Of a DNA stretch of 64,000 nucleotides, positions 1 to 7,855 are shown piece after piece. Within the stretch, counting starts at the first letter, position 1, and each line of letters starts with the position of its first letter. Source of the DNA: Elusimicrobiota bacterium (GTDB lineage: Bacteria; Elusimicrobiota; Elusimicrobia; Elusimicrobiales; UBA9959); the NCBI GenBank assembly GCA_003482905.1, contig DMXM01000034.1, positions 145,306 through 209,305 of the forward strand, written 5' to 3'. A program made the translations under genes and the position numbers. Below the pieces are notes generated by a model. It saw only the letters and a list, made by a program, of their open reading frames with translations. It had not been told where the DNA came from and did no database searches.

Positions 1-272
1 AGGAGGCCTCCGTCTTCTTCCAGGAGAAACTCTTCCTGACGAAAACCCAGGCCGACGCCGAAGTTCTCAGGCTTTCCCTCTCTCCCACCGAGGCGTTCAG
101 CTATGTTATAGGCATGGACCGCATACTTGAGCTGCGCCGCTATTACCAGCGTACCGAGGGGAAGTCATTCGACCTGCGCCGCTTTCACTCCCGGTTCCTG
201 CGGCTGGGCGAGATACCGATGGACCGGATAGAGGCCGAAATGCTCCGCCAGGAGCTGGAGGAGAAGAAATAA
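1..272 (+). CDS. DUF885 family protein, C-terminal fragment
   Basis: An open frame enters from the left edge, with codons beginning at base 3, and stops at 270-272. The visible tail reads like the end of DUF885 proteins: a proline before an aromatic-rich helix (SPTEAFSYVIGMDRILELRR), then a phenylalanine-aspartate-leucine stretch and the FHSRFLRLGEIPMDRIE ending. DUF885 proteins are usually 500-600 residues and resemble zinc metallopeptidases, so most of the gene is outside the window. The ABC ATPase gene starts 4 bases after its stop, so the two are probably co-transcribed. Assignment rests on C-terminal pattern only. Confidence 0.6.
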   Translation, partial: EASVFFQEKLFLTKTQADAEVLRLSLSPTEAFSYVIGMDRILELRRYYQRTEGKSFDLRRFHSRFLRLGEIPMDRIEAEMLRQELEEKK

Positions 273-276
273 TAAG

Positions 277-1014
277 ATGAGCACCAACGCCGTTTCTTTT
301 ACCGGAGTAGAGAAGACTTACCGGCGCCCCGGCCTGCTGAGGGCCGCTTACAATACCGCCGTCAAGGATCTTTCTTTCGAGATCCGGGCCGGAGAAGTTA
401 CCGGCCTGCTGGGGCTGAACGGGGCGGGCAAGACCACTATAATGAAGCTTTTGACCGGCCTGCTTTTTCCCACCGCCGGCCGCGTGAGGGTTTTCGGCCA
501 CGCCCCTTCCGAGGGCGCGGCCAAAGGCAAGGTCGGGTTCCTGCCGGAGCTTCCGTATTTTCCGCCGCAGGTAAAGCCGGGAGAGGCCCTGTCTTACTAC
601 GGCCGGCTCTCTGGTCTTTCGGGCGCGGGGCTGGCGCTGGCCGTCCGCGAGGCGATAGAGCGGACGGGGCTTGAGCCGCACGCCGGCAAGCGCGTTTCCG
701 AGTTCTCCAAAGGCATGCTGCAGCGCCTGGGGCTGGCGCAGGCCCTGCTGCATAGGCCGGAATTGCTGGTCCTGGACGAGCCGGTGAGCGGCCTCGATCC
801 GCTGGCTATCCACGATATACGCGGCCTGCTGGCCGGGCTTAACGCGGAAGGCCGCACTGTTTTCCTCTCTTCCCACAGCATCTCCGAAGTGGAGAAGCTG
901 GCCGACAGGGTACTGATAATGGTCAAGGGCCGGCTGGCCGCTACGGTGGACCGCGCCCGGTGGGAAGCCGCGCCCGGCGGCCTTGAAGCTATTTTCGTGG
1001 AGGCGGTAAGATGA
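277..1014 (+). CDS. ABC transporter ATP-binding protein
   Basis: A single nucleotide-binding domain of 245 residues that would energise export or another ABC-2 type function at the inner membrane. Walker A is GLNGAGKT at about 46-53, the signature is FSKGM at about 143-147, Walker B is LLVLDEP at 163-169, and the H-loop is SSH at 198-200. The length is typical of ABC-2 family ATPases. Its stop overlaps the start of the permease gene by 4 bases, so the two are translationally coupled and almost certainly form one transporter. The substrate cannot be read from the sequence; ABC-2 pairs of this type are often linked to surface or envelope export. Confidence 0.93.
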   Translation: MSTNAVSFTGVEKTYRRPGLLRAAYNTAVKDLSFEIRAGEVTGLLGLNGAGKTTIMKLLTGLLFPTAGRVRVFGHAPSEGAAKGKVGFLPELPYFPPQVKPGEALSYYGRLSGLSGAGLALAVREAIERTGLEPHAGKRVSEFSKGMLQRLGLAQALLHRPELLVLDEPVSGLDPLAIHDIRGLLAGLNAEGRTVFLSSHSISEVEKLADRVLIMVKGRLAATVDRARWEAAPGGLEAIFVEAVR

Positions 1015-1772
1015 GAATACTGCGCCTGACGTGGGCGGTGGCGGTCAACTCTTTTTCCGAGAGCGTACGGCACCGCTTTTTTACGCTTTTTTCGGTCTTC
1101 GCTTTTACCGCTATCTACGCTTCCGTACTGGCCGGCGTCATGGCGGTGGACCAGGAAGCCCGGGTGCTGACCGATTTCGGCCTGGCGCTGATGGAACTGA
1201 CGGCGCTCGCCTTCGCCATTTTCAACGCGGCCTCGGTCCTGCCCAAGGAAGCCGAGACCAAGACCATTTACTTGGTCTTCTCGCGCCCGGTCCCGCGCGG
1301 GGTTTACCTGGCGGGCAAACTGGCCGGTTCCCTGCTGACTTCCGCCCTTATGCTGGCGGTGATGGGCGCCATGCACCTGCTGCTGCTTAAGGTCAGGGGC
1401 TTCGGCGTGCCGCCCTGCTACGGCTGGGCGCTGGCCGGGTCTATGCTGAAGCTGTGCGTAATAACGTCTTTCGCTTTTTTCGTCTCGCTGTTCTCCACCT
1501 CCGCCGTTTCTACCATGGTGATCTCGGGGGTGGTCTGGACCGCCGGGCATTTCGCCTCCGAAACGCGGTTCCTCGCGGACCAGTCGGCGGGGGTCAAGTC
1601 CGCCGGGCTTAAGGCCGCCATGTGGCTGATCCCGAACTTGCAGCTTTTTAACGCCCGGGACCTCTCCGGCGCGGCTTGTTCCATTGCGCCGCCGGCTTTC
1701 CTGTCGGCGGCGGCCTGGGTCGGCGGCTCCTATTTAGCGGCCTTATGGCTCATCTCAAAGAAGGAATTCTAA
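1011..1772 (+). CDS. ABC-2 type transporter permease
   Basis: A 253-residue integral membrane protein with about six hydrophobic segments, separated by short polar loops. An early segment carries a KEAETKTIYLVFSRPVPRG loop of the kind seen in ABC-2 permeases, where it precedes the core membrane helices. It overlaps the upstream ATPase gene by 4 bases and forms the membrane half of that transporter. The next gene starts on the last base of its stop codon. The substrate is unknown. Confidence 0.85.
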   Translation: MRILRLTWAVAVNSFSESVRHRFFTLFSVFAFTAIYASVLAGVMAVDQEARVLTDFGLALMELTALAFAIFNAASVLPKEAETKTIYLVFSRPVPRGVYLAGKLAGSLLTSALMLAVMGAMHLLLLKVRGFGVPPCYGWALAGSMLKLCVITSFAFFVSLFSTSAVSTMVISGVVWTAGHFASETRFLADQSAGVKSAGLKAAMWLIPNLQLFNARDLSGAACSIAPPAFLSAAAWVGGSYLAALWLISKKEF

Positions 1773-2503
1773 TGGCGCGGTCCGCCCTCCCCTTAGCCGC
1801 GCTGCTGGCCTGGGCGGTGGGGGCCGCGGTTTCTAATAGCTGCTACCGCAGCCCTTTCCCGCCGCCCTCCGAGATCCGCACCCCGGTGGCCGGCGCCGCC
1901 GGCGATATGTTCTCCCTCGCTTTCGGCTTGCGCCGCCTTTTCGCCGACGTCTGGTTCATACGCCTGATGCAGTATTACGGTACCCCCGAGTTCTGCGAGC
2001 ATGAAGAGGAGGAACCCTCCGCGCACGCCCATCACCACTGCGGGATAAATGGCGAAGGCAAATACCCCCAATTCCTGGCCAGGTCCCGCCATGTTGTGGA
2101 GATAGACCCTGGGTTCCGCATGGCCGCGCTTTACGGCGCGGGTTCGCTGGCTTTCAACATGGGCAGACCGGCCGAGGCCCGGGAACTGCTGGTTTACGCG
2201 CTTAAATACTCGCCGAGAGAGTGGAAATATCTGAACGTGCTGGCCGCTATCGGCTACAGCAAGGCCGAAGACCCGGCGGCGGTGGCCGCTTTGATAGCGC
2301 CTATCTTGAAGGATCCCGACTGCCCGGTGATGCTGAAGCAGCAGGCGGCGTTCCTGAATAAAAAAATAGGCAATTACTCCGCGGCGGCGGCCATCTACGC
2401 CGATATCGCCGCCACCTCGCGCGACCTGGCCTATGTCCGCAACGCCGAGCGCGAACTGGAGAAACTTTTAAGGAAACCTCCCGCAAGGCCCGGGCGCGGC
2501 TGA
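1772..2503 (+). CDS. TPR-like protein, third gene of the ABC operon
   Basis: A 243-residue protein with an N-terminal hydrophobic segment (about residues 4-22), which is a signal anchor or signal peptide. A histidine-rich patch (HAHHHC) lies near residue 85, and the helical C-terminal half has tetratricopeptide-like alanine/tyrosine spacing (GSLAFNMGRPAEARELLVYALK). I chose the ATG at 1772 because it overlaps the permease stop by one base and has an AAGGAA ribosome-binding site 5 bases upstream; longer in-frame starts lie inside the permease gene. Position suggests an extracytoplasmic partner of the transporter. I do not recognise a specific family. Confidence 0.75.
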   Translation: MARSALPLAALLAWAVGAAVSNSCYRSPFPPPSEIRTPVAGAAGDMFSLAFGLRRLFADVWFIRLMQYYGTPEFCEHEEEEPSAHAHHHCGINGEGKYPQFLARSRHVVEIDPGFRMAALYGAGSLAFNMGRPAEARELLVYALKYSPREWKYLNVLAAIGYSKAEDPAAVAALIAPILKDPDCPVMLKQQAAFLNKKIGNYSAAAAIYADIAATSRDLAYVRNAERELEKLLRKPPARPGRG

Positions 2504-2512
2504 AAATTCAAC

Positions 2513-3553
2513 ATGAACATCCTCTATGTCTGCGACTGTTCCGGCTGGGACATTGTCGCCTACCAGGTTCTCCACACCGCCCTGCAGTTTTCACGGCTGG
2601 GGCACAAGGCCTCGGTCCTCTGCCCCAGGGGGTCCCGGCTTTACCTGGAATGCCAGAAGCAGAAGGTGCGGGTCCTGCCCCTGACGCTCGGCGCCAAGTT
2701 CGGTTTATTCGAACCCGGCGGCTGGGACATCGCGCATTTTTACAACCCGTCGGACCTTAACCCGCTTTTCCTTAAAAAAGCCCGCGCCTCCGCGCGCGTT
2801 TTTATTACCCAGATAAAATTGGGCAGCGCCAAAGGTTACCAGAGGCTGGCCGCGCTCGAGCCTTATGTGGACGTCTTTGTGGGCGCCTGCAACTCCGTAC
2901 AGGAGGAATTCCTGCGCGCGGGTATAGACCAGCGCAAAACCTTCCTGGTCCCCCCCGGCATAAACATCGGGCGCTGGGAGAGCGCCATGCTTATAAAGCC
3001 CGCCATGTTCCAAAAGCGGCCGTATAAGGTGGGCACCGTCAGTATGGACAAAAGCCTGAAGGAGCAGGAGCTCTTTCTCACCATGGCGAAGTACGTCCTT
3101 GCCTCCCTCCCGGACACCCATTTTATGGTGGTGGGCTTAAAGGACGATAGGATCCGCGCTATCGCCCGTAAGCTGGGCATAAGCGACAAAGTGGACGTGC
3201 TGTGGGAACGCGGCGACGTTCCCGAGATAATGGCGATGATGCACATCTACGCTAAGACCGCGCGCAGGGACGGGATGTCGATGTCCCTTATAGAAGCGCA
3301 GGCCTCGGGCGTGGCCTGCGTAATCCCCAGGCTGAAAGGCCTGAGCGATTTTACCGTGCACGACCGCAACGGCCTGATAGTGGAGCCAGACAACGCGTTC
3401 TCGTGCGCCGAGGCGGTGACCCGCCTGATCAATCACCCCGACCTGTGCCACTGGATGTCTAAAATGGCGTTCGACTACGTCAACAACAATATGTCCCTGC
3501 CCGTTGTAGCCAATATCCTGCTGCGCCTTTACGAGGATTCGCTGCAGCAGTAG
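2513..3553 (+). CDS. GT4-like glycosyltransferase
   Basis: A 346-residue GT-B fold glycosyltransferase of the group 1/GT4 type. The N-terminal Rossmann half starts MNILYVCDCSGWD. The C-terminal donor-binding half contains the DGMSMSLIEAQASGVACVIPR region, whose glutamate normally contacts the nucleotide sugar. It likely adds a sugar to a lipid- or protein-linked acceptor in the cytoplasm. It starts 9 bases after the preceding gene and probably belongs to the same transcript, which fits an operon that makes and exports an envelope glycan. The sugar and acceptor are unknown. The gene ends 6 bases from a convergent gene. Confidence 0.85.
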   Translation: MNILYVCDCSGWDIVAYQVLHTALQFSRLGHKASVLCPRGSRLYLECQKQKVRVLPLTLGAKFGLFEPGGWDIAHFYNPSDLNPLFLKKARASARVFITQIKLGSAKGYQRLAALEPYVDVFVGACNSVQEEFLRAGIDQRKTFLVPPGINIGRWESAMLIKPAMFQKRPYKVGTVSMDKSLKEQELFLTMAKYVLASLPDTHFMVVGLKDDRIRAIARKLGISDKVDVLWERGDVPEIMAMMHIYAKTARRDGMSMSLIEAQASGVACVIPRLKGLSDFTVHDRNGLIVEPDNAFSCAEAVTRLINHPDLCHWMSKMAFDYVNNNMSLPVVANILLRLYEDSLQQ

Positions 3554-3559
3554 CCCGCG

Positions 3560-3949
3560 TCAGAATTCGCTCCAGTACCTGCCCTTTTCGTCCGGATGCC
3601 AGCAGTCAATGAAGACCAGCCCGAAACGTGGGGCCCGCGGGTCGTTTACGTAGGCCCAGCCGCCGCTGTCCCTGATCTCGAACGAAGGCGTATTCCTGAC
3701 AGCGGACGAGCCGAAATGCCCCGGAAGCTTGAGCCTGGGGGCGGCTTCGAGTTTTCCGTCCCTGAGAACGTCCTCGAAGGCGGACGGGGCGGTTTTGTGC
3801 TCCAGGGTGTAAAACGCCAACGCCATGCGCAGGCCTGAAAGCTTGCGTATCACTTCGGCGGCTTCCATGCCGGACCCGTAATAGCGCGCGCCCCACGCCG
3901 CGCCGAGCGCCAGGCAGAACGCTAAAATCGCCGATATCGTCTTGTTCAT
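3560..3949 (-). CDS. Pilin-like secreted protein
   Basis: About 129 residues with an N-terminal hydrophobic helix (ISAILAFCLALGAAWGARYYG) followed by a short globular domain. Its end carries a GGWAYVNDPRAPRFGLVFIDC motif and a tail with WHPDEKGRYW. This C-terminal pattern resembles type IV pilin/pseudopilin proteins, but the usual prepilin peptidase site and the glutamate at mature position 5 are missing. I prefer the ATG at 3949 over the one at 3976 because the hydrophobic helix then starts directly. It may be a diverged pseudopilin with an uncleaved anchor. The function is inferred. Confidence 0.55.
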   Translation of the reverse strand: MNKTISAILAFCLALGAAWGARYYGSGMEAAEVIRKLSGLRMALAFYTLEHKTAPSAFEDVLRDGKLEAAPRLKLPGHFGSSAVRNTPSFEIRDSGGWAYVNDPRAPRFGLVFIDCWHPDEKGRYWSEF

Positions 3950-4042
3950 AAGGTGAAGCCTCCCGAAAACGTTCACGCGCTAATTTTGTAGAATAAAATG
4001 ATATAAAGTTTTCGCGGCTACTACTACAAAAGGGGAACACTA

Positions 4043-5389
4043 ATGAAAATACTGTGCCTTAACTGCGGCAGCTCTTCAGTGAAATACCTGCTTTTCGACT
4101 GGAAAGTCAGAATGACGGTGGCCTCGGGAGTAGTGGAGCGCGTCGGCGTCGGCGCCTCGTTCATCAATATCGAGGCTCCCGGCCGCGAGAAGGTCACTAT
4201 CAACCACGACTGTCCCACTCATAAGGACGCCATTCAGCTGGTCATCGACACGCTGACCCACAAGGAGCACGGCGTCATAAGCGGCCTCTCCGGCATCACC
4301 GCGGTCGGCCACCGCGTAGTGCACGGCGGCGAGAAGTTCGTGAAGTCCGTGATCATCGACGACAAGGTCGTGGAGACGTTCCGCGAGCTCTCCTCGCTGG
4401 CTCCCCTGCACAACCCGCCGAACATTCAGGGGATAGAGGCCGCGCGCGCGCTGATGCCCAAGATCCCTCACATGGCCATTATGGACACGGCCTGGCACCA
4501 GACCATGCCCGAGCTGTCCTACATGTACGCGCTGCCCCGCGCCTGGTACGAAAAGTACGCGATACGCCGCTACGGCTTCCATGGCACGTCCTTCCTCTAT
4601 AACGCCAAACGCGCCGCCGTCCTGCTGGGGAAGGACCCGTTCAAGACCAACCTCGTCATCTGCCATATCGGCAACGGCGCCTCCGTCAACGCGGTGAAGA
4701 ACGGCCTCTCCTATGACACCAGCATGGGTTTTACCCCCATGGAAGGCCTGGTGATGGGTACCCGCGCCGGCGACCATGACCCGGCCATACCGCTCTACGT
4801 TATGGCCCGCGAGAGCCTTAACCCCGGAGAGATGGACGGCATCCTCAATAAAAAGTCCGGCAAGCTGGGCATTACCGGCAAATACAGCGACGCCCGCGAC
4901 GTGGAGGTAGCCGCCGAACAGGGTGACGCGCGTTCCCAGCTAGCCCTGGACATGGAAGCCAACCGCATCAAGAAATATATCGGCGCCTACGCGGCCGAGG
5001 TGGGCGGCATAGACGCGGTGGTGTTTACCGCCGGCGTCGGCGAGATGGGCCCCATAACCCGCGAGGCGGCTTTGACCGGGCTGGAGTTCATGGGCATCAA
5101 GCTCGACAAGGAGAAGAACGACATCTCCAAGACCCGCAACGCCGAGACCGAGATTTCGTGCAAGACCTCCAAGGTAAAGGTCTTCGTTATCCCCACCGAC
5201 GAGGAGCGCGTGTTCGTGGAGGACGTAGTCGGCCTGATGAACGGCAGCTACGACATCCATACCCGTTACGACTACACTTTCCAGCACCCGGGCTACCGCA
5301 ACAAGCTGCGCGACGACGCTTTCGCCAAGCAGTGCGTCAAGAAGCCGGAACTGCTGAAGGTGGCCGTGGCGGAGGCGGTGGAGCGCTGA
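4043..5389 (+). CDS. ackA: Acetate kinase
   Basis: Converts acetyl phosphate plus ADP to acetate plus ATP, the energy-yielding step of acetate fermentation. ASKHA-fold signatures are present in order: NCGSSSVKY at the N-terminus, HRVVHGG, the RRYGFHGTS segment, HIGNGASV, the DTSMGFTPMEGLVMGTRAGDHDP phosphate/adenosine loop, and FTAGVGE near the C-terminus. At 448 residues it is longer than the usual ~400; the extra ~45 residues form a C-terminal tail (MNGSYDIHTRYDYTF onward). An AGGGG ribosome-binding site precedes the ATG, and a strong terminator follows the gene, so it is probably monocistronic. Confidence 0.95.
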   Translation: MKILCLNCGSSSVKYLLFDWKVRMTVASGVVERVGVGASFINIEAPGREKVTINHDCPTHKDAIQLVIDTLTHKEHGVISGLSGITAVGHRVVHGGEKFVKSVIIDDKVVETFRELSSLAPLHNPPNIQGIEAARALMPKIPHMAIMDTAWHQTMPELSYMYALPRAWYEKYAIRRYGFHGTSFLYNAKRAAVLLGKDPFKTNLVICHIGNGASVNAVKNGLSYDTSMGFTPMEGLVMGTRAGDHDPAIPLYVMARESLNPGEMDGILNKKSGKLGITGKYSDARDVEVAAEQGDARSQLALDMEANRIKKYIGAYAAEVGGIDAVVFTAGVGEMGPITREAALTGLEFMGIKLDKEKNDISKTRNAETEISCKTSKVKVFVIPTDEERVFVEDVVGLMNGSYDIHTRYDYTFQHPGYRNKLRDDAFAKQCVKKPELLKVAVAEAVER

Positions 5390-5422
5390 GCCTCCCGTCG
5401 TAAGGCGTTAATTGAATGTGAT

Positions 5423-5464
5423 CCCGCCCCCGCGGCGCTATGCGCCGCGGGGGCGGGTTTATTA
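5423..5464 (+). terminator. Rho-independent terminator after ackA
   Basis: A perfect 16-base-pair stem (5423-5438 with 5442-5457) closes a 3-base loop and is followed by TTTATTAT. It sits 33 bases after the acetate kinase stop. Confidence 0.9.
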
Positions 5465-5503
5465 TGCGGCGGGTATCGGTAAACGTGCTTCGCGCCGCGC
5501 GCT

Positions 5504-6289
5504 TTACCGGCGCGCGGGGCCCGCGGGCGGCCGCCAGGTTATAACGGCCTTGCGTAGCCGCGTCAGCTGGCGTACTTTCCCCCTCCGCGCGAGGCTTTTA
5601 ATAAAAGATGCGGTCCATTCCTTCTTAAACCTGGCTCCGTTCACTTTCATGCTTACCGCTAGGTCCCTCAGGGTCTCCTCCACGGAGGTCGCCTTAGTCC
5701 AGCTGTCGTCGATGTAAACCGCCTTCGGCCGCCGCCCCAGGGCCCGCAGGAGCTTGAGCGTGTTCCCGGCCCCCCGCGGGGCGCCGTATTCCAGGCCGTG
5801 GGCAGCGTATACTTTTTCCAGCAGGGCGTTGCGGCGTACCCCGGCCCAGCCGATATAGACGCATAGTTCCCTGGCGGCGCGCTCCATCTTTAACAGGTCG
5901 GCACTGGTCTTTATCGCCATGGTCATGGAGGCCAGGGCTATGTCGAATTTCCCCTTCACCTTCGCTTCGGGGACGTCGGCCCAGGCGGCCTTGAGGCAGG
6001 CGGCGTTCCCGATGCCGCGCCGGCGGCGTTCGGCCCTGAATATTTTCAGCATCGCGGGGGAGGAATCTATCCCCAGGACCTGTCCGGCCTTTGCCGCCAG
6101 GTTGAGGGCGTAGGCTCCGGCGCCGCAGCCTATATCCAGGACGGCCTTTCCTCTGAAGTCCGCCCCGATATCGTCGAGGATGCGGAGGATGCGGCGGGTT
6201 TTGGCTATGGTCCTGGAGGCAAAGGGCGACGGATAGCCGCGCGCCTTGTTACTCCAAAAAATCATTTCGTTAGCCCGGGTGTTTTTCAT
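5504..6289 (-). CDS. Class I SAM-dependent methyltransferase
   Basis: A 261-residue protein with the SAM-binding motif I VLDIGCGAGAYALNLA at about 50-65, followed by the motif II acidic residue in VLGIDSSPAMLKIF. The Rossmann-like core spans about 40-160. The substrate is not predictable; the rest of the protein is basic and poorly conserved to my eye. It converges on acetate kinase, with the terminator between them. An AT-rich region at about 6318-6340 could hold its promoter, with TAGAAT on the minus strand. Confidence 0.8.
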   Translation of the reverse strand: MKNTRANEMIFWSNKARGYPSPFASRTIAKTRRILRILDDIGADFRGKAVLDIGCGAGAYALNLAAKAGQVLGIDSSPAMLKIFRAERRRRGIGNAACLKAAWADVPEAKVKGKFDIALASMTMAIKTSADLLKMERAARELCVYIGWAGVRRNALLEKVYAAHGLEYGAPRGAGNTLKLLRALGRRPKAVYIDDSWTKATSVEETLRDLAVSMKVNGARFKKEWTASFIKSLARRGKVRQLTRLRKAVITWRPPAGPARR

Positions 6290-6360
6290 CAGTTTGAGCC
6301 TCGGCTTGCCGATCGTCTATATTCTAATATAATTGGAACTTTTTACCGGTATTAATTTGT

Positions 6361-6366
6361 TAAAAT
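6361..6366 (+). promoter_or_regulatory. Putative -10 box (TAAAAT), leaderless layout
   Basis: TAAAAT ends 7 bases before the ATG of the small membrane protein gene, and there is no Shine-Dalgarno sequence between them. No clear -35 box is visible. It fits a repeated pattern in this window. Confidence 0.45.
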
Positions 6367-6373
6367 TGACCTA

Positions 6374-6610
6374 ATGAGATTCCGAGACATCCTTTTTTTA
6401 GGGCTCCCGTCAATAGTTCTGTGGGTGGCCGGCATCTTCGTGCTGGGGATCTTCCTTATAAAGTGGTTCTGGATGTGGACCATCCCCGGATTGTTCCCGG
6501 GCGCGGTGGCGGCGGGCCTGGTGGCGGCCAAGATCTCCTGGTGGACGGCGCTGAAGCTTTCTGTGCTGGTGGCTTTGCTCGCGGCCATAACCAATATCTC
6601 CAAACGTTAA
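6374..6610 (+). CDS. Small two-helix membrane protein
   Basis: A 78-residue protein with two strongly hydrophobic segments (about 7-30 and 36-70) joined by a short turn containing WTIPG. It ends in a short basic tail (NISKR). It lies 17 bases upstream of the sugar-binding lipoprotein gene on the same strand, so it may be the first gene of that operon. No Shine-Dalgarno is present, but a -10-like box lies just upstream. I do not recognise a family. Confidence 0.6.
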   Translation: MRFRDILFLGLPSIVLWVAGIFVLGIFLIKWFWMWTIPGLFPGAVAAGLVAAKISWWTALKLSVLVALLAAITNISKR

Positions 6611-6627
6611 GTCATTAAGGGGCAGGG

Positions 6628-7845
6628 GTGAAGACCAAACTTCTGATTTTAGCGGCGGCAGCGGCGATCTCCGCCTGCTCCCGCCCCGTCGCCGATACCT
6701 CAAATACCATCGTAGTCTGGGAGCAGGAAGACGCCCAGGTCGCGCCCTATATCGACTCCGTTTTCGAAGCCTTCAGAAAACTGCCGGGGAACGCGGGCCT
6801 CGAGATAGTCCGCACTCATTACCAGACCGAAGACCTGCGCTCCCAGTTCCAGGCCGCGTCCCTGGCCGGCGTCCCCCCCGATCTCCTGCTGGGCCCCTCC
6901 GATACCGCCGGTCTTTACGCGGTTTCCGGTTTTATCATGCCGTTGGACGGGCAATTCGACTTTTCACGCTTTAATAAACCCGTAGTAGAGGCTATAACCC
7001 TGGACGGACACGCCTGGGGCGTGCCGGTCTCCAACGGCAACCACCTGATGATGTTCTACAACAAGAAGTTCGTGAAAGCCCCTCCCATGACCACAGACGA
7101 GCTTTTCGCTTTCTGCGACGGGCCCGCAAAGCGGCTTAAACTGGACCGGTGCATGGCTTTCGACATGGGCGAACCTTTCTGGCTGATGCCCTGGCTGGGC
7201 GCGTTCGGCGGCTGGCCGATGGACGGCAAGAAACCCACGCTGGATACGCAGGCCATGCGTGACACGGTGAATTTCTACCTGGACCTGAAGTATGAGCGTA
7301 AGTACGTTCCGATGGAATGCGATTATAACTGCATGGATTCCATGTTCAAAGAAGGTAAAGCCGCTTTCATCATAAACGGGGACTGGGCGATCTCCCTGTA
7401 CCAGAAGCACTTTAAAAACGACTTCGGTGTCTGCCTAATTCCCAGGCTCTCTAAAACAGGACGTTATCCCTCGCCCATGGTGAGCGGCAAATATTTCATG
7501 GTCAGCGCCGGGGCCAAACCAGAAAAACTGGCTTTGCTCAAACGCCTGCTTGAATTCTATACCTCCAAAGAGAACCAGGTGAAGCAGTACCAGGTCCTCA
7601 CCAGGCTGCCAGCCCTGAAGGCCGCGGGCGCCGCCCCCGAAATAACCTCGGACGAGGTCTCCCGTATCTCCCTGGACCAGATCCTGAAAGGCCGGCCCAT
7701 GCCGATGGCCACCGAAATGCGCGCGGTCTGGGATTCGGCCCGCAATTACCTGGGCCTGGCCACGGCGCGCAAGCTGGACGTGGATACCGCCGCGCGCAAA
7801 ATGCAGGAGAACGCAGTAAATAAAATAACGGAGATGAACCAGTAA
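6628..7845 (+). CDS. ABC sugar-binding lipoprotein (maltose/oligosaccharide type)
   Basis: A 405-residue family 1 extracellular solute-binding protein. The N-terminus is a lipoprotein signal peptide ending in an ISAC lipobox (cysteine near residue 17), so the mature protein would be lipid-anchored in the periplasm. The fold signatures include VPVSNGNHLMMFYNKK and the GKAAFIINGDWAI segment typical of maltose-type binding proteins. The start is GTG at 6628 with an AGGGGCAGG ribosome-binding site upstream. Two permeases and an ATPase follow directly, forming a complete carbohydrate importer. The exact sugar is not evident. Confidence 0.9.
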   Translation: MKTKLLILAAAAAISACSRPVADTSNTIVVWEQEDAQVAPYIDSVFEAFRKLPGNAGLEIVRTHYQTEDLRSQFQAASLAGVPPDLLLGPSDTAGLYAVSGFIMPLDGQFDFSRFNKPVVEAITLDGHAWGVPVSNGNHLMMFYNKKFVKAPPMTTDELFAFCDGPAKRLKLDRCMAFDMGEPFWLMPWLGAFGGWPMDGKKPTLDTQAMRDTVNFYLDLKYERKYVPMECDYNCMDSMFKEGKAAFIINGDWAISLYQKHFKNDFGVCLIPRLSKTGRYPSPMVSGKYFMVSAGAKPEKLALLKRLLEFYTSKENQVKQYQVLTRLPALKAAGAAPEITSDEVSRISLDQILKGRPMPMATEMRAVWDSARNYLGLATARKLDVDTAARKMQENAVNKITEMNQ

Positions 7846-7855
7846 CCTCCGCATC

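Noticed and set aside
5480..5530. A GC-rich hairpin near the end of the methyltransferase gene as its terminator
   Set aside because: No T-run follows on the minus strand, and the sequence overlaps the end of the coding frame.
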